From Arthrobacter methylotrophus (GTDB lineage Bacteria; Actinomycetota; Actinomycetes; Actinomycetales; Micrococcaceae): DNA of 64,000 bases. The stretch's first letter is position 1. Every line of letters begins with the position of its first letter. Both the position numbers and the translations under genes were made by a program. The stretch lies in contig NZ_BAABED010000001.1 of assembly GCF_039539965.1 (NCBI RefSeq), positions 1,860,001 to 1,924,000 of the forward strand, written 5' to 3'. The notes beneath the pieces are model-generated. The model saw only the letters and a program-made list of their open reading frames with translations. It did no database searches and was not told the origin of the DNA. Positions 38,857 through 47,446 of the stretch are shown piece by piece.

Positions 38857-39189
38857 ATGCCTGAGATTAAACTGAAACCGGTGACCCCCGGCAAGCTGAA
38901 CAAACCCGCCTGGTACCGCACCCATGTCGCGGAACTCGGCCCGGATCACAAGGCGGGCGAAGGCTCGGCCTCCCTGGTGACCGCCGACCTCTACCTGGAC
39001 GGCGAGCTCATCGGCTCCGTCACGGGAACACTCAAAGCCAACAGCGCCGTCCGCGAATGGATCCCGGACCGAATCGGCGCCGGCATCAAACAGCACGGCA
39101 CTGCCCGTTTCAACGCCGTCGACGCGCTGGTGCGCACCCATCTGACCGACATGCAGCAGCACCCCATCGCGCACCTGGCCGCCGCCTAG
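38857..39189 (+). CDS. hypothetical leaderless protein, 110 aa
   Basis: Not recognised. Compact alpha/beta (WYRTHVAELGPDHKAGEGSA, VTADLYLDGELIGSVTGTLK). Start 7 bp after the box, inside a longer meaningless frame. Confidence 0.62.
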   Translation: MPEIKLKPVTPGKLNKPAWYRTHVAELGPDHKAGEGSASLVTADLYLDGELIGSVTGTLKANSAVREWIPDRIGAGIKQHGTARFNAVDALVRTHLTDMQQHPIAHLAAA

Positions 39190-39234
39190 GGCTACATGCG
39201 CGGCAAGCGTCGACTATCTGCCGCCCTGCCCGCC

Positions 39235-39264
39235 GGGGAGCTCTTCGGTGCTTTCCGCACACAT
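39235..39264 (+). promoter_or_regulatory. class A promoter, operon 39301-41045 (leadered)
   Basis: GGGGAG at 39235-39240, 17 bp, CACACAT at 39258-39264. At +1 the sequence is ATAG instead of ATG; the gene begins 30 bp later with CGGAGGACC as binding site. Confidence 0.72.
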
Positions 39265-39300
39265 GAGGCCCATAGACCCCGACCCTTCCCGGAGGACCTC

Positions 39301-40164
39301 ATGAGCACTAAGATTCCCAACGGCTTCCGCCTCGCCGAAGGCACCGACCTGGCCGCGTTCACGGACCGCGTCCGCAGCGTCATCGACCCGCTCCGCGATC
39401 AGGAAGACGTCAAGCTGCTTGCCATCGAGACGGCCAAGTTCGTGGACGCCTCCTGGCTGGCCGGAGACCCGGTCCTGCCCCGCGCCGCCGACACCGTCTA
39501 CACCCAATGGGCTGACGCGCAGTCCAAGATGAGCGTCTACGACTACGACCACGACCTGAACCGCTTCGAACTCAGCATCGGCACCGACCCCGGCACCGGT
39601 CGCGTCATGGTGATCGCCCGCGCCGAAAACCACACCCTGATGGACGCCTTCGAGGGCATGGCTGACGTCGAAGAGTACGGTTACTGGAACCACACTGACT
39701 CTTACCCGGAGGGCGTCACCCGCGCCGACTGGGAAGTCCGCAAGACCGCCTGGGACCGGATGCTGCCCGGTCTCGGCAAACCGTCCGACACGATGGAGAC
39801 CTGGATCCTGCGGGACACCGTCGAAGTCCGCGAGGAACTGCGCAGTGACACCGCCCGCCTCATTGCCTTGGCCCCGTCACGGGCGGACCGCGCCACGTTC
39901 CCCGGCAAGGACGCCTACGCCGCTTACCTGCGCAGCCGCGGCATCGAGGTCATGAAAGCCGTCCGCTTCGTCGCTTTCGGCCGGGGCGTGAGCGTCCAGC
40001 CCGTCATCGACACCCTCGCCACATTCCTCGCGCCCCTGACCGCAGAGTTGCTCACCGAAGGCTCCGGCGGCGCTGTCATCGACCCTGGCTACAAGGATGC
40101 CCTCGAAGCGACCTTCGCCGCCCTGTACGAGCAGGACAAAGACGCCCTGGCGGAGGACCACTGA
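39301..40164 (+). CDS. family-X protein 1 (GYRLAEGTD family)
   Basis: 287 residues, function unknown. Shared with the next gene and with 62665: start P-N-G-F/Y-R-L-A-E-G-T-D, then F-x-x-R-V-R-x-x-x-D-P-[LV]-R-D, a YWN-x-x-D motif (VEEYGYWNHTD here), and W-x-x-R-x-x-x-W. Soluble. The family is invisible to me as a named domain; the copy at 62665 lies with a VWA/HExxH gene, so a link to that partner is likely. Confidence 0.68.
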   Translation: MSTKIPNGFRLAEGTDLAAFTDRVRSVIDPLRDQEDVKLLAIETAKFVDASWLAGDPVLPRAADTVYTQWADAQSKMSVYDYDHDLNRFELSIGTDPGTGRVMVIARAENHTLMDAFEGMADVEEYGYWNHTDSYPEGVTRADWEVRKTAWDRMLPGLGKPSDTMETWILRDTVEVREELRSDTARLIALAPSRADRATFPGKDAYAAYLRSRGIEVMKAVRFVAFGRGVSVQPVIDTLATFLAPLTAELLTEGSGGAVIDPGYKDALEATFAALYEQDKDALAEDH

Positions 40165-41045
40165 TGAGCACGAAGATCCATAACGGCTACCGGCTCGCCG
40201 AGGGCACCAACGTTTTCGCCTTCATCCGCCGCGTCCGCGCCGCCCTGGATCCGGTCCGTGACCGCGTTGACGGCGCCCTGCTGGCCAGGCTCTTCACCAA
40301 TGCCGTGGACAGCTGCTGGCTCCGGGGCGAGACCGTCCCGCCGAGGCTTGCTTTCACCGCGTTCAACAAATGGGAGGACGAGCAGAAGAAACTCGCGGAC
40401 ACCGCCCGGATGAAGGACCCGAACCGGTTCGAGATGTGCCTCGGAGAAGACCCTGAGACCGGCCGCATCCTGGTCCGGCTCTACACCGAACGGACCGCCA
40501 TGCGGGACGCCTTCGAAGCGATGGGCGAGGTGGAGCCCTACTCGTACTGGAACAACTACGACGCCCCCGCAGCGCTCACGGAAGACCAGTGGGAGGAACG
40601 CCGGTCCGCGTGGGAGCGCGTCATGCCCGACTACGCCCCGCCGGCGGAGACCATGCTCACCTTCGTGCTGCGCACCGACGCCAACCCGGGGACCCTCATG
40701 CTCTGTAGCATGGACGGCGGCGCCGAGGACCCGGTCCTGGGCAGGATCCCCGACCGGGCCGAAAGCATCGTCCGCACCCGCTACCTCCACCAACTCGTGA
40801 CCGTCAACGGCATCGACGTCATCCCGGCGTTCCGGCACGTCGGATCCGAACGCATCGGCACCATGCTGGCCGGCCTCGCCGCCATGATCGTTGATCCCCA
40901 CCTCTGGGAGATCACCCGCGAGCTGCTGCTCGAAGGCGACCCCGCGCGCACCGCGGACCCCGGGGCCCTGGTGTCCCTCCAGGCAGCCTGCGAATCCCTC
41001 TACGAGGCAGAGAAGGCCACCCTGCCCGTCCCCGCCGGCGCCTGA
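40164..41045 (+). CDS. family-X protein 2
   Basis: 293 residues, a close paralogue of the preceding protein: MSTKIHNGYRLAEGTNVFAF against MSTKIPNGFRLAEGTDLAAF, and VEPYSYWNNYD. ATG overlaps the upstream stop (TGATG). A tandem duplication. Confidence 0.68.
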   Translation: MSTKIHNGYRLAEGTNVFAFIRRVRAALDPVRDRVDGALLARLFTNAVDSCWLRGETVPPRLAFTAFNKWEDEQKKLADTARMKDPNRFEMCLGEDPETGRILVRLYTERTAMRDAFEAMGEVEPYSYWNNYDAPAALTEDQWEERRSAWERVMPDYAPPAETMLTFVLRTDANPGTLMLCSMDGGAEDPVLGRIPDRAESIVRTRYLHQLVTVNGIDVIPAFRHVGSERIGTMLAGLAAMIVDPHLWEITRELLLEGDPARTADPGALVSLQAACESLYEAEKATLPVPAGA

Positions 41046-41056
41046 CCCGGCCCGTC

Positions 41057-41063
41057 AACGCAT
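41057..41063 (+). promoter_or_regulatory. class B-like box AACGCAT, gene at 41074
   Basis: TCAACGCATG, 10 bp before ATG 41074, as at 38526. Confidence 0.45.
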
Positions 41064-41073
41064 GTGTATGGAT

Positions 41074-41349
41074 ATGAGCCCCGGAAAGCACCACAGCTAC
41101 CACCTGACTGAGCGCCAGAGCATCATCGAGCTGACCTGGCCCAGACCACCCAAACAGCCGAAAGCCACCCGGAAAGGCAGGAAGCTGCGCCTGCTCCACT
41201 GCAGACCGGACCCCGGCTCCCCGGAAAGCTGCGTCAACCCGGAAGACTTCAGCGCCGCCGTCAAAATCCTGGACCAGCAGGACGTCGAATTGGCGATCTC
41301 CGCGTTCACCGGACTGGGCTACGAAGTCACCATCAGGACACTGCGATGA
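41074..41349 (+). CDS. hypothetical protein, 91 aa, paralogue of the gene at 38543
   Basis: Basic N-terminal half (PRPPKQPKATRKGRKLRLLH) and the conserved QDVE...AF...LGY end. In-frame ATGs at 41062 and 41068 are alternatives; 41074 is preferred because the spacing equals that of the paralogue. Its stop overlaps the next ATG. Confidence 0.58.
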   Translation: MSPGKHHSYHLTERQSIIELTWPRPPKQPKATRKGRKLRLLHCRPDPGSPESCVNPEDFSAAVKILDQQDVELAISAFTGLGYEVTIRTLR

Positions 41350-41678
41350 AGACCGGTGGCTACGCCGCGCACCTCGCGTCGCTGAAGGCACCGACGACCC
41401 CGCCTGTCCCGGTGGCGCCCGCTGATCACTTGCGGCTCTTCGGGACAACCGCCGATGTCGTGCTCGCCCACCGGGAAAAGATCACCGCGGGCGTCCCCGG
41501 CTGCACCTGCGGGAAGTCGTACCCGACAGACTCCCACAGCTACTGCGCGGTTCTGCACGCCCAGCACGTCGCCATCGAGGCAGTCACCCACGTCCTTGAC
41601 GCGGCTGTTGCTGCCATCCGGGCTGACCTTGACGCATACGAGCGGGACCCGGAAGCGGTGGAGCGCTGGCAGTCATGA
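41346..41678 (+). CDS. hypothetical protein with CxCGKS-type motif, 110 aa
   Basis: The centre reads VPGCTCGKSYPTDSHSYCAV, a Cys-x-Cys ... Cys motif that may bind zinc; a long helix (HVAIEAVTHVLDAAVAAIRAD) follows. Function unknown. Coupled to the gene at 41074. Confidence 0.6.
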   Translation: MKTGGYAAHLASLKAPTTPPVPVAPADHLRLFGTTADVVLAHREKITAGVPGCTCGKSYPTDSHSYCAVLHAQHVAIEAVTHVLDAAVAAIRADLDAYERDPEAVERWQS

Positions 41679-41759
41679 CAGTGCGGCTGCGATCAATGCA
41701 ATCAACAAGATGGCCGGCCGCGAAACCGGCAGGACCCGAACGAAAGAGACCACCATCGC

Positions 41760-42176
41760 ATGAGCACACCCATGGACACGGCGCCCGACCTGCGTTCCGG
41801 CATCAACGCCATCACATTCTTCGCGTTCACTATGTTCTGCATTCGGCTCTGGTTCAGCATCGACCCGCAGCCCGGACCAATGACCCAGGCCATCAAAGAG
41901 GCCGGCGAGGAGCGGATGAGCGCCTACTTTGTCGTCGCCGGCGTCATGCTATTCGGGCTGTTCGCCCTGCTGCGCTACATCATCGGAGCTGCCCTGAACG
42001 GGCTGGCAGCCCAGACCGGGGGACTGGCAGCCTGGCTCTGTGTCGGCGTTTTGGTCCTGCTAGCCGCCGCCGTACTGACCCCTTACACGGCCCCTATCCT
42101 CGGCGTTGCCGTGCTGTCCGCGATGGGTGCCAACTGGTCCGTGGAAGCGGCCCGGCTCCGGCGCGCTGCGAAGTGA
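41760..42176 (+). CDS. small membrane protein, 138 aa
   Basis: Three or four hydrophobic segments (INAITFFAFTMFCIRLWF, YFVVAGVMLFGLFALLRY, AAWLCVGVLVLLAAAVLTPY, LGVAVLSAMGANW). Family not recognised. AAAGAG lies 12 nt before the ATG. Convergent with the restriction enzyme gene, 3 bp between stops. Confidence 0.64.
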   Translation: MSTPMDTAPDLRSGINAITFFAFTMFCIRLWFSIDPQPGPMTQAIKEAGEERMSAYFVVAGVMLFGLFALLRYIIGAALNGLAAQTGGLAAWLCVGVLVLLAAAVLTPYTAPILGVAVLSAMGANWSVEAARLRRAAK

Positions 42177-42179
42177 AGG

Positions 42180-45100
42180 TTAGGAAAGCCCCAGCTCCGG
42201 CAGACCGTCCACGATCCGGTTGGTCTCCAGGCTCAACGTTACGATCCGGCCGATCAGGTCGATGATGTAGCGCGGCTGCCTGTGCTCCCGGGACCAGTCA
42301 TTGGGGTCATTGACGATTCCGGACGCCTTATCCGTCTTGACCTGGTACCGCTCGATGATCCAGTCCACGGCCGAGCGGGAGCCCAGCATGTAGCGCTGGG
42401 CGTCTTCCGGGATGCCCTCCAATGTGATGTGGGAGTTGTAGATGATGCGCGTCTTGTCCCACGCTCCCGCCTTGCCGGCGTATTTCATCTTCGTCACCGC
42501 GTAGCGGGCGTAGTCGTCCTTATCGACGGAAAGCCCGGTGACTACTTCGGTGAGCGGATACGGTTCCAGGGCTTCGTATCCGATGTGCATCTCAGAAAGC
42601 TTCCTGCCCGCGTCCACGAAGGCCCAGAAGCGGTCGACGCCGGGAACCTGAGGAATCCGGGGGAGCATCTTCTTCAGGTCAGCAGCAAATTTAGTTTTGT
42701 ACTCGTCGGAGTGCAGGATCCCGTAGACATAGAAAAAGATGTCGTCCTTTGTGACCTCGGGCCCGTAGGCGGCGTGGTATTCGAGCAAGGCGGCATCCGT
42801 GATGTTATCGATACGCTGCTTCCATCCTGCGTCCGCGCCTAACTCGTCCAGCAGGCCACCACTGGTCGGGGTCGGATACCTGTAGCGTGCGAAGAAGTAG
42901 CCCTGGCCGGAACCCCAAAAAGAGAGATCGGGTATCTGATCCACAGCAAGGCTAGAGAACGGTTTGTCGTTGCCGACTCCAACAACGTAGAAGCCATGAT
43001 TCTTGATCCCTAGGGAAGGAAAGAAACGTGGTTGTTGCGCCCGCTCGTGATTCATCAGGGGTGCAAAGTAGACATGTTGCTTGAAGAACGGCCTATAGGC
43101 AGCCTTTCTTTCGGCAGCTCTTGAGTAACCCACCTGGTCGCCTTTGCGGAGAGCATTTCGTAGGCTGCGTGCCCAGCTGATGCGAGTGGGATCGGTTGAA
43201 ACGAAGGATTCAACCGGGGTAGGGGAACCTGCGGCAAGATAGCGCTCCACTTCAGCGTTATAATGCCCCATCATCCGCTTCACGTTGCTGGACAGCACTT
43301 CCTCGGACGAGCTGTAAACCCAAGCGTCCCGGTTAGTTTGCAGCCCCGCTGAGTAGACATCGAAAATTGAAGACCCGTACTTGCTGCCGAGAGGCGTGCA
43401 GGCTTCAAAAGCAGTGTTCCGATGGTTGATCCAGTCGCCGTCTGGAGTAGGCGAGATGAGCTCCCACTCGATCTCGCCGAGTTGCCCCGAGTTAACGACG
43501 GCGAGCTTTTCTTTCCTATCGATGTAATCGCCGATGTCCCGGTAGTGAAGGATGCTCTTCTCGACGGCGCCGGGCCGTTTGACAAGCATAAGAATTGCGA
43601 CTGTGTTCCGGCTGCCGGAGTCGAAGATCTTCCCGCCCTCGCGTCGACTTTGCTCCCCTGCTGTACGTTGATTTCCGCGAAGGTTGTAGACGTATATGTC
43701 GTGGAATTCGGAGGTTAGTGTTTTCCGGAGCCCGTCGGCGGTGTTGCCATCGATGTAGCCGCCGTTGGAGACATAGCAGAGCACACCCCCGTCGGGGGAT
43801 TTCAGGATCCGATTGGAGCCCCACCTTATGGCCCGGATGTAGGAGTCGTAGAGGGAATTCTTGTTGGTCGCCGTGGAAAGCTCTGCATAGGTACTTCGGA
43901 TCGAACCATCGAGTGTCTCGTATTTGAGGTTGGCGTTGTTGTCGTTGCCGCTGGTCTGGCCGACCGAATAGGGCGGGTTTCCGATGATGACCCGGATGTC
44001 TAGCGCATTCTGGGCTACGACACGGTCATTGTTGGTAGTGAAGACGAAGTCGTCCAGCGTATCGCCGTCCTCGGTCATCTGGAATGTGTCGGTCAAAACG
44101 ATGCCGTCGAACGGAAGGTACTCCACGTCAGCTGGCGACAGGCCGAAGGCTGATGCTTGGTCTTCCAAAAGCCCATGGAGGGTGGCTTCGATGTTGATCG
44201 CGGCGATGTAGTAGGCCATGAGGAGTAGCTCGTTGGCGTGCAGCTCGGACGTATATTTGCGGAGGAGGTCCTCTGGTTTGATGCGCCCCGACTGGAGCAG
44301 GCGCACGATGAAGGTGCCGGTGCCGGTGAACGGGTCGAGCACGTGCACACCCTCGTCGCTGATGGACGCGCCGAAGTCCTTGGCCAGGACGTCGTCGACG
44401 GCGCGGATGATGAAGTCCACGACCTCGACAGGGGTGTAGACGATGCCGAGGGATTCAGCGGTGCGGGGGAAGGCGAGCTTGAAGAACTTCTCGTAAAGCT
44501 CGGTGACGATCTTCTGTTTGCCTTCGGCGTTGGTGATGCCTTCGGCGCGTACCCGGACGGAACGGTAGAAGGATTCGAGGTTGGCGACCTCGGAGTCCAG
44601 GTTGTACTTCTCCAGGATGTCGACCATGGAGTCCATGACCTGGGAGACGGGGTTGTTGGCAGCGAAGGAGTAGCCCTCGAACAGAGCCTCAAACACCGGC
44701 TTGGTGATCAGGTGCTGGGAGAGCATGTCGATCGCGTCCGACTCGGTGATCGAGTCGTTCAGGTTCCCCCGCAGTCCCTGCAGGAAGACGGTGAATTCTT
44801 CCCTGGGGCGTTGGTCTTCGCCGTCCAGGATGGTCCGGATCCGCAGTACGTGCCGGTCCGCGATCTCTTTGACGTCCTTGGCCCAGGATTCCCAGTAGCG
44901 GCGGTCCCCGACCTTGCGGACCATCCGAGCGAAGATGGCGTTGCGCCACTGATCGGCGCCGGCCATGTGGAAGAGGGCCTCGGCGCCGTCCCCGGAGGTT
45001 TTCTGGCTATCGGTGCCTGATCCGTCGCCGTCCCCGAACGGGTCAGCGATCGTGATGACGTCAATCTTGTCGTTGGCATTCCGGTTCAGCTCGAGCTTGT

Positions 45101-47003
45101 TGATCATCGCTTCGAACCGGTCATCGTGCGCGCGGAGCGCCTGCAGGACGTCCCAGACGACCTTGTACTTCTTGTTGTCGTTCAGGGCCGTCTCGGGGTC
45201 CTGGCTGGCCGGAACGGCGATGGGCAGGATGATGTAGCCGTACTCTTTGCCCTCGGCTTTGCGCATCACCCGGCCGACGGACTGGACGACGTCGACCTGG
45301 GAGTTGCGGGGATTCAGGAACAGGACCGCGTCCAAGGACGGAACATCAACCCCCTCGGAGAGACAGCGGGCATTCGAGAGGATCCGGCAGGTCTCGTCGC
45401 CGGCATCCTCTGCCTTGAGCCAGTCCAGCTTCGCCGAGCGCTCCAGGACGTTGAACGTGCCGTCCACATGGCCTGCTTCCAACTTCAACGCAGGTGCCTC
45501 GGTGTCGCCCTGGTTGACCAGGAGCTGCCGGCCGACGAGTTCGAAGTCGGCGGCGAGCTTCTTGGATTCCTTGATGTTCCGGGCGAAGGCGACGGCCCGG
45601 TGCATCGGGGAGCCATCGGTGATCTCCAGCCTTTCGCCGTTGACCCCACGCTTGGAGAGACCGTTCCAGCAGCCGACGATCCGGGCCGCGTCATCCAGGT
45701 TCAGGTCACCGTTTTCTTCGAACAGGCCTTGGAAGGACTTGCTGACCGCTTCCTCATTCACAGCCAGGACCAGGACCTTGTAGTCGGAAAGGTGACCCAT
45801 CTCCACGGCTTTGCCGAAACCGAGGTGGTGGAATTCCGGACCGTAGACAGCCTCGTCGTCCATGGAGTAGACGGTGACGTCGTCCTGGGCTGCTTTCGCC
45901 TTGGATTCCTGGACGTAGATCCGGGGCGTGGCCGTCATGTAGAGCCGCTTGCCGGACTCGATGTAGGTGTTGTCATGGACCCTGACGAACGCCGAGTCGT
46001 CATGGCTGGCTTCGGTGATGCCTGTGGTGCGGTGGGCCTCGTCGCAGACGATGAGGTCGAATTCCTGCAACCCGTCCTTCTGCGCCTGGGCGATCACGTC
46101 GATCGACTGATAGGTGGAGAACACGACGGTGATAGCTTCCTGGCCGGTGCTGATCCTGGCCCGGTTCAGGAGTTTCGCCGGATCCGTGGTGGCCGGGAAT
46201 GCCAGGTCGTGGACGCTGACATCCTCGTGTTCCCGGCGGCCGACTTTCGTGTCGGAGCAAACGGCCAGTGCCCGCAGCGGAACGGTCGCCTGGGCGGTCC
46301 ACTCATTCAGGGTCTGCTGGAGCAACGCGATAGAGGGGACCAGGAACAGCACGGAACCACCAATGGGGACGAGCTCCTCGACCATCTTCAGGGAGGTGTA
46401 CGTCTTGCCGGTGCCGCAGGCCATGATCAGCCGGCCGCGGTCGCTGACCTCGAAGCCGCGTTTCACGTCATCGATGGCCTGGCGCTGATACTTGCGGGGC
46501 TCTTTTTGCCCGAGCTGGCGCATCTCCTCGGGGGCGTCCACGCTGAACTCGGACCAGTCGATGGTCGAATCTGCCAGATCCGCGAAACGCAGCCGTGTCA
46601 TCGGCTTGGACTGTCCCTCCAACGCGTCCTCAGCGTGCTTGGACCATTTGTCTGTCGTTGAGACCACCATGCCGTAGGAGAAGTCAGTCTTGCCGACGGC
46701 GGTGAAGAAGGAGTCGATCTGCTTCTTGTCCAGGGTCCGGGCCGGGTCGTAGAACTTGCACTGGATCCCGGTCAGCTCGCCGGTATAGCGGTCCCGCGCG
46801 ACCAGGTCAATGCCGGTGTCGACGTGACCGTTGCGGTCCGGCCATTCATTCCAGAGCCAGACTTCGGAGAACTGGTCGGCGTACTTGGGTTCGAGCTCGA
46901 GATAGCGCTTCATGAGGTGTTCGAACTTGGTGCCCTTATCGTGCTGGTCGGTCGCCGAGAAATAAAGGCGGTCGAGGACATCTTCGAAACTTGCTGAACC
47001 CAT
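42180..47003 (-). CDS. single-chain type ISP-like restriction-modification enzyme
   Basis: 1607 residues combining nuclease, translocase, methyltransferase and specificity parts. Mrr-like nuclease: GIDLVA near 65 and GIQCKFY near 80 (D...QxK). SF2 helicase: ACGTGKT near 200, CDEAHRT near 319, QSVGRVMRK near 573. N6-adenine methyltransferase: motif I DPFTGTGTF near 889 and motif IV NPPYS near 1008. The remaining 600 residues would be the target recognition domain. This order is that of LlaBIII/LlaGI. The stretch at 42.9-44.0 kb, coding the recognition part, is more AT-rich than the rest, as expected for exchanged specificity. ATG 47003 fits the usual family N-terminus; ATG 47021 is six codons upstream. 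Confidence 0.9.
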   Translation of the reverse strand: MGSASFEDVLDRLYFSATDQHDKGTKFEHLMKRYLELEPKYADQFSEVWLWNEWPDRNGHVDTGIDLVARDRYTGELTGIQCKFYDPARTLDKKQIDSFFTAVGKTDFSYGMVVSTTDKWSKHAEDALEGQSKPMTRLRFADLADSTIDWSEFSVDAPEEMRQLGQKEPRKYQRQAIDDVKRGFEVSDRGRLIMACGTGKTYTSLKMVEELVPIGGSVLFLVPSIALLQQTLNEWTAQATVPLRALAVCSDTKVGRREHEDVSVHDLAFPATTDPAKLLNRARISTGQEAITVVFSTYQSIDVIAQAQKDGLQEFDLIVCDEAHRTTGITEASHDDSAFVRVHDNTYIESGKRLYMTATPRIYVQESKAKAAQDDVTVYSMDDEAVYGPEFHHLGFGKAVEMGHLSDYKVLVLAVNEEAVSKSFQGLFEENGDLNLDDAARIVGCWNGLSKRGVNGERLEITDGSPMHRAVAFARNIKESKKLAADFELVGRQLLVNQGDTEAPALKLEAGHVDGTFNVLERSAKLDWLKAEDAGDETCRILSNARCLSEGVDVPSLDAVLFLNPRNSQVDVVQSVGRVMRKAEGKEYGYIILPIAVPASQDPETALNDNKKYKVVWDVLQALRAHDDRFEAMINKLELNRNANDKIDVITIADPFGDGDGSGTDSQKTSGDGAEALFHMAGADQWRNAIFARMVRKVGDRRYWESWAKDVKEIADRHVLRIRTILDGEDQRPREEFTVFLQGLRGNLNDSITESDAIDMLSQHLITKPVFEALFEGYSFAANNPVSQVMDSMVDILEKYNLDSEVANLESFYRSVRVRAEGITNAEGKQKIVTELYEKFFKLAFPRTAESLGIVYTPVEVVDFIIRAVDDVLAKDFGASISDEGVHVLDPFTGTGTFIVRLLQSGRIKPEDLLRKYTSELHANELLLMAYYIAAINIEATLHGLLEDQASAFGLSPADVEYLPFDGIVLTDTFQMTEDGDTLDDFVFTTNNDRVVAQNALDIRVIIGNPPYSVGQTSGNDNNANLKYETLDGSIRSTYAELSTATNKNSLYDSYIRAIRWGSNRILKSPDGGVLCYVSNGGYIDGNTADGLRKTLTSEFHDIYVYNLRGNQRTAGEQSRREGGKIFDSGSRNTVAILMLVKRPGAVEKSILHYRDIGDYIDRKEKLAVVNSGQLGEIEWELISPTPDGDWINHRNTAFEACTPLGSKYGSSIFDVYSAGLQTNRDAWVYSSSEEVLSSNVKRMMGHYNAEVERYLAAGSPTPVESFVSTDPTRISWARSLRNALRKGDQVGYSRAAERKAAYRPFFKQHVYFAPLMNHERAQQPRFFPSLGIKNHGFYVVGVGNDKPFSSLAVDQIPDLSFWGSGQGYFFARYRYPTPTSGGLLDELGADAGWKQRIDNITDAALLEYHAAYGPEVTKDDIFFYVYGILHSDEYKTKFAADLKKMLPRIPQVPGVDRFWAFVDAGRKLSEMHIGYEALEPYPLTEVVTGLSVDKDDYARYAVTKMKYAGKAGAWDKTRIIYNSHITLEGIPEDAQRYMLGSRSAVDWIIERYQVKTDKASGIVNDPNDWSREHRQPRYIIDLIGRIVTLSLETNRIVDGLPELGLS

Positions 47004-47055
47004 GAAGGTATCTTGCCTCATGTCCCAGAGCGGCGAGGAATCCGCCACGGAGGCC

Positions 47056-47085
47056 GGGAAGCGGCGTCGGGGATGCCGCACACAT
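47056..47085 (+). promoter_or_regulatory. class A promoter, gene at 47093
   Basis: GGGAAG, 17 bp, CACACAT at 47079-47085, TGACTCC, ATG. Divergent from the restriction gene. Confidence 0.62.
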
Positions 47086-47092
47086 TGACTCC

Positions 47093-47446
47093 ATGACTAC
47101 TGATACTTTGACGAAGCCGATCAGCAAGCTGGCTGAACAGCTGAACGCACACCTGGAAACCCAGACGACCGAACGGGCCCTGACACTGATTGACCGCTGC
47201 GACCGTTGCAGCCAGCTTGCCCAGTCATCCTTTGTCTTCACCATCCCGGCCGACCCTCACGGCACGGGAAAGACCGAGACGGACGTTCTGCTGTGTGGAC
47301 ACCACACACGCCAGCACCTGCCTGCGCTGCTCGCAAAGTCTCCTGTGTCGTACTGGGTTGAACCGCAGGAACTGTTGAGTATCCGCGGCGTCAAGGTGGA
47401 AGCGAAGATGACCGCCAGGACCGGCGACGGACTCACCGGCGCTTAG
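47093..47446 (+). CDS. DUF7455-like small zinc-type protein
   Basis: 117 residues. The pattern IDRCDRCSQLAQ ... DVLLCGHHTRQHLPAL (CxxC and CGHH) is that of an actinobacterial family with probable zinc site, common on chromosomes and phages. Leaderless start. Convergent with the regulator gene, with a 4-bp overlap of ends. Confidence 0.74.
   Translation: MTTDTLTKPISKLAEQLNAHLETQTTERALTLIDRCDRCSQLAQSSFVFTIPADPHGTGKTETDVLLCGHHTRQHLPALLAKSPVSYWVEPQELLSIRGVKVEAKMTARTGDGLTGA

Noticed and set aside
41675..42265. 196-codon + frame overlapping the membrane gene at 41760
   Set aside because: R/H/P-rich shadow frame; the membrane protein in the other frame has coherent helices and better codon use.
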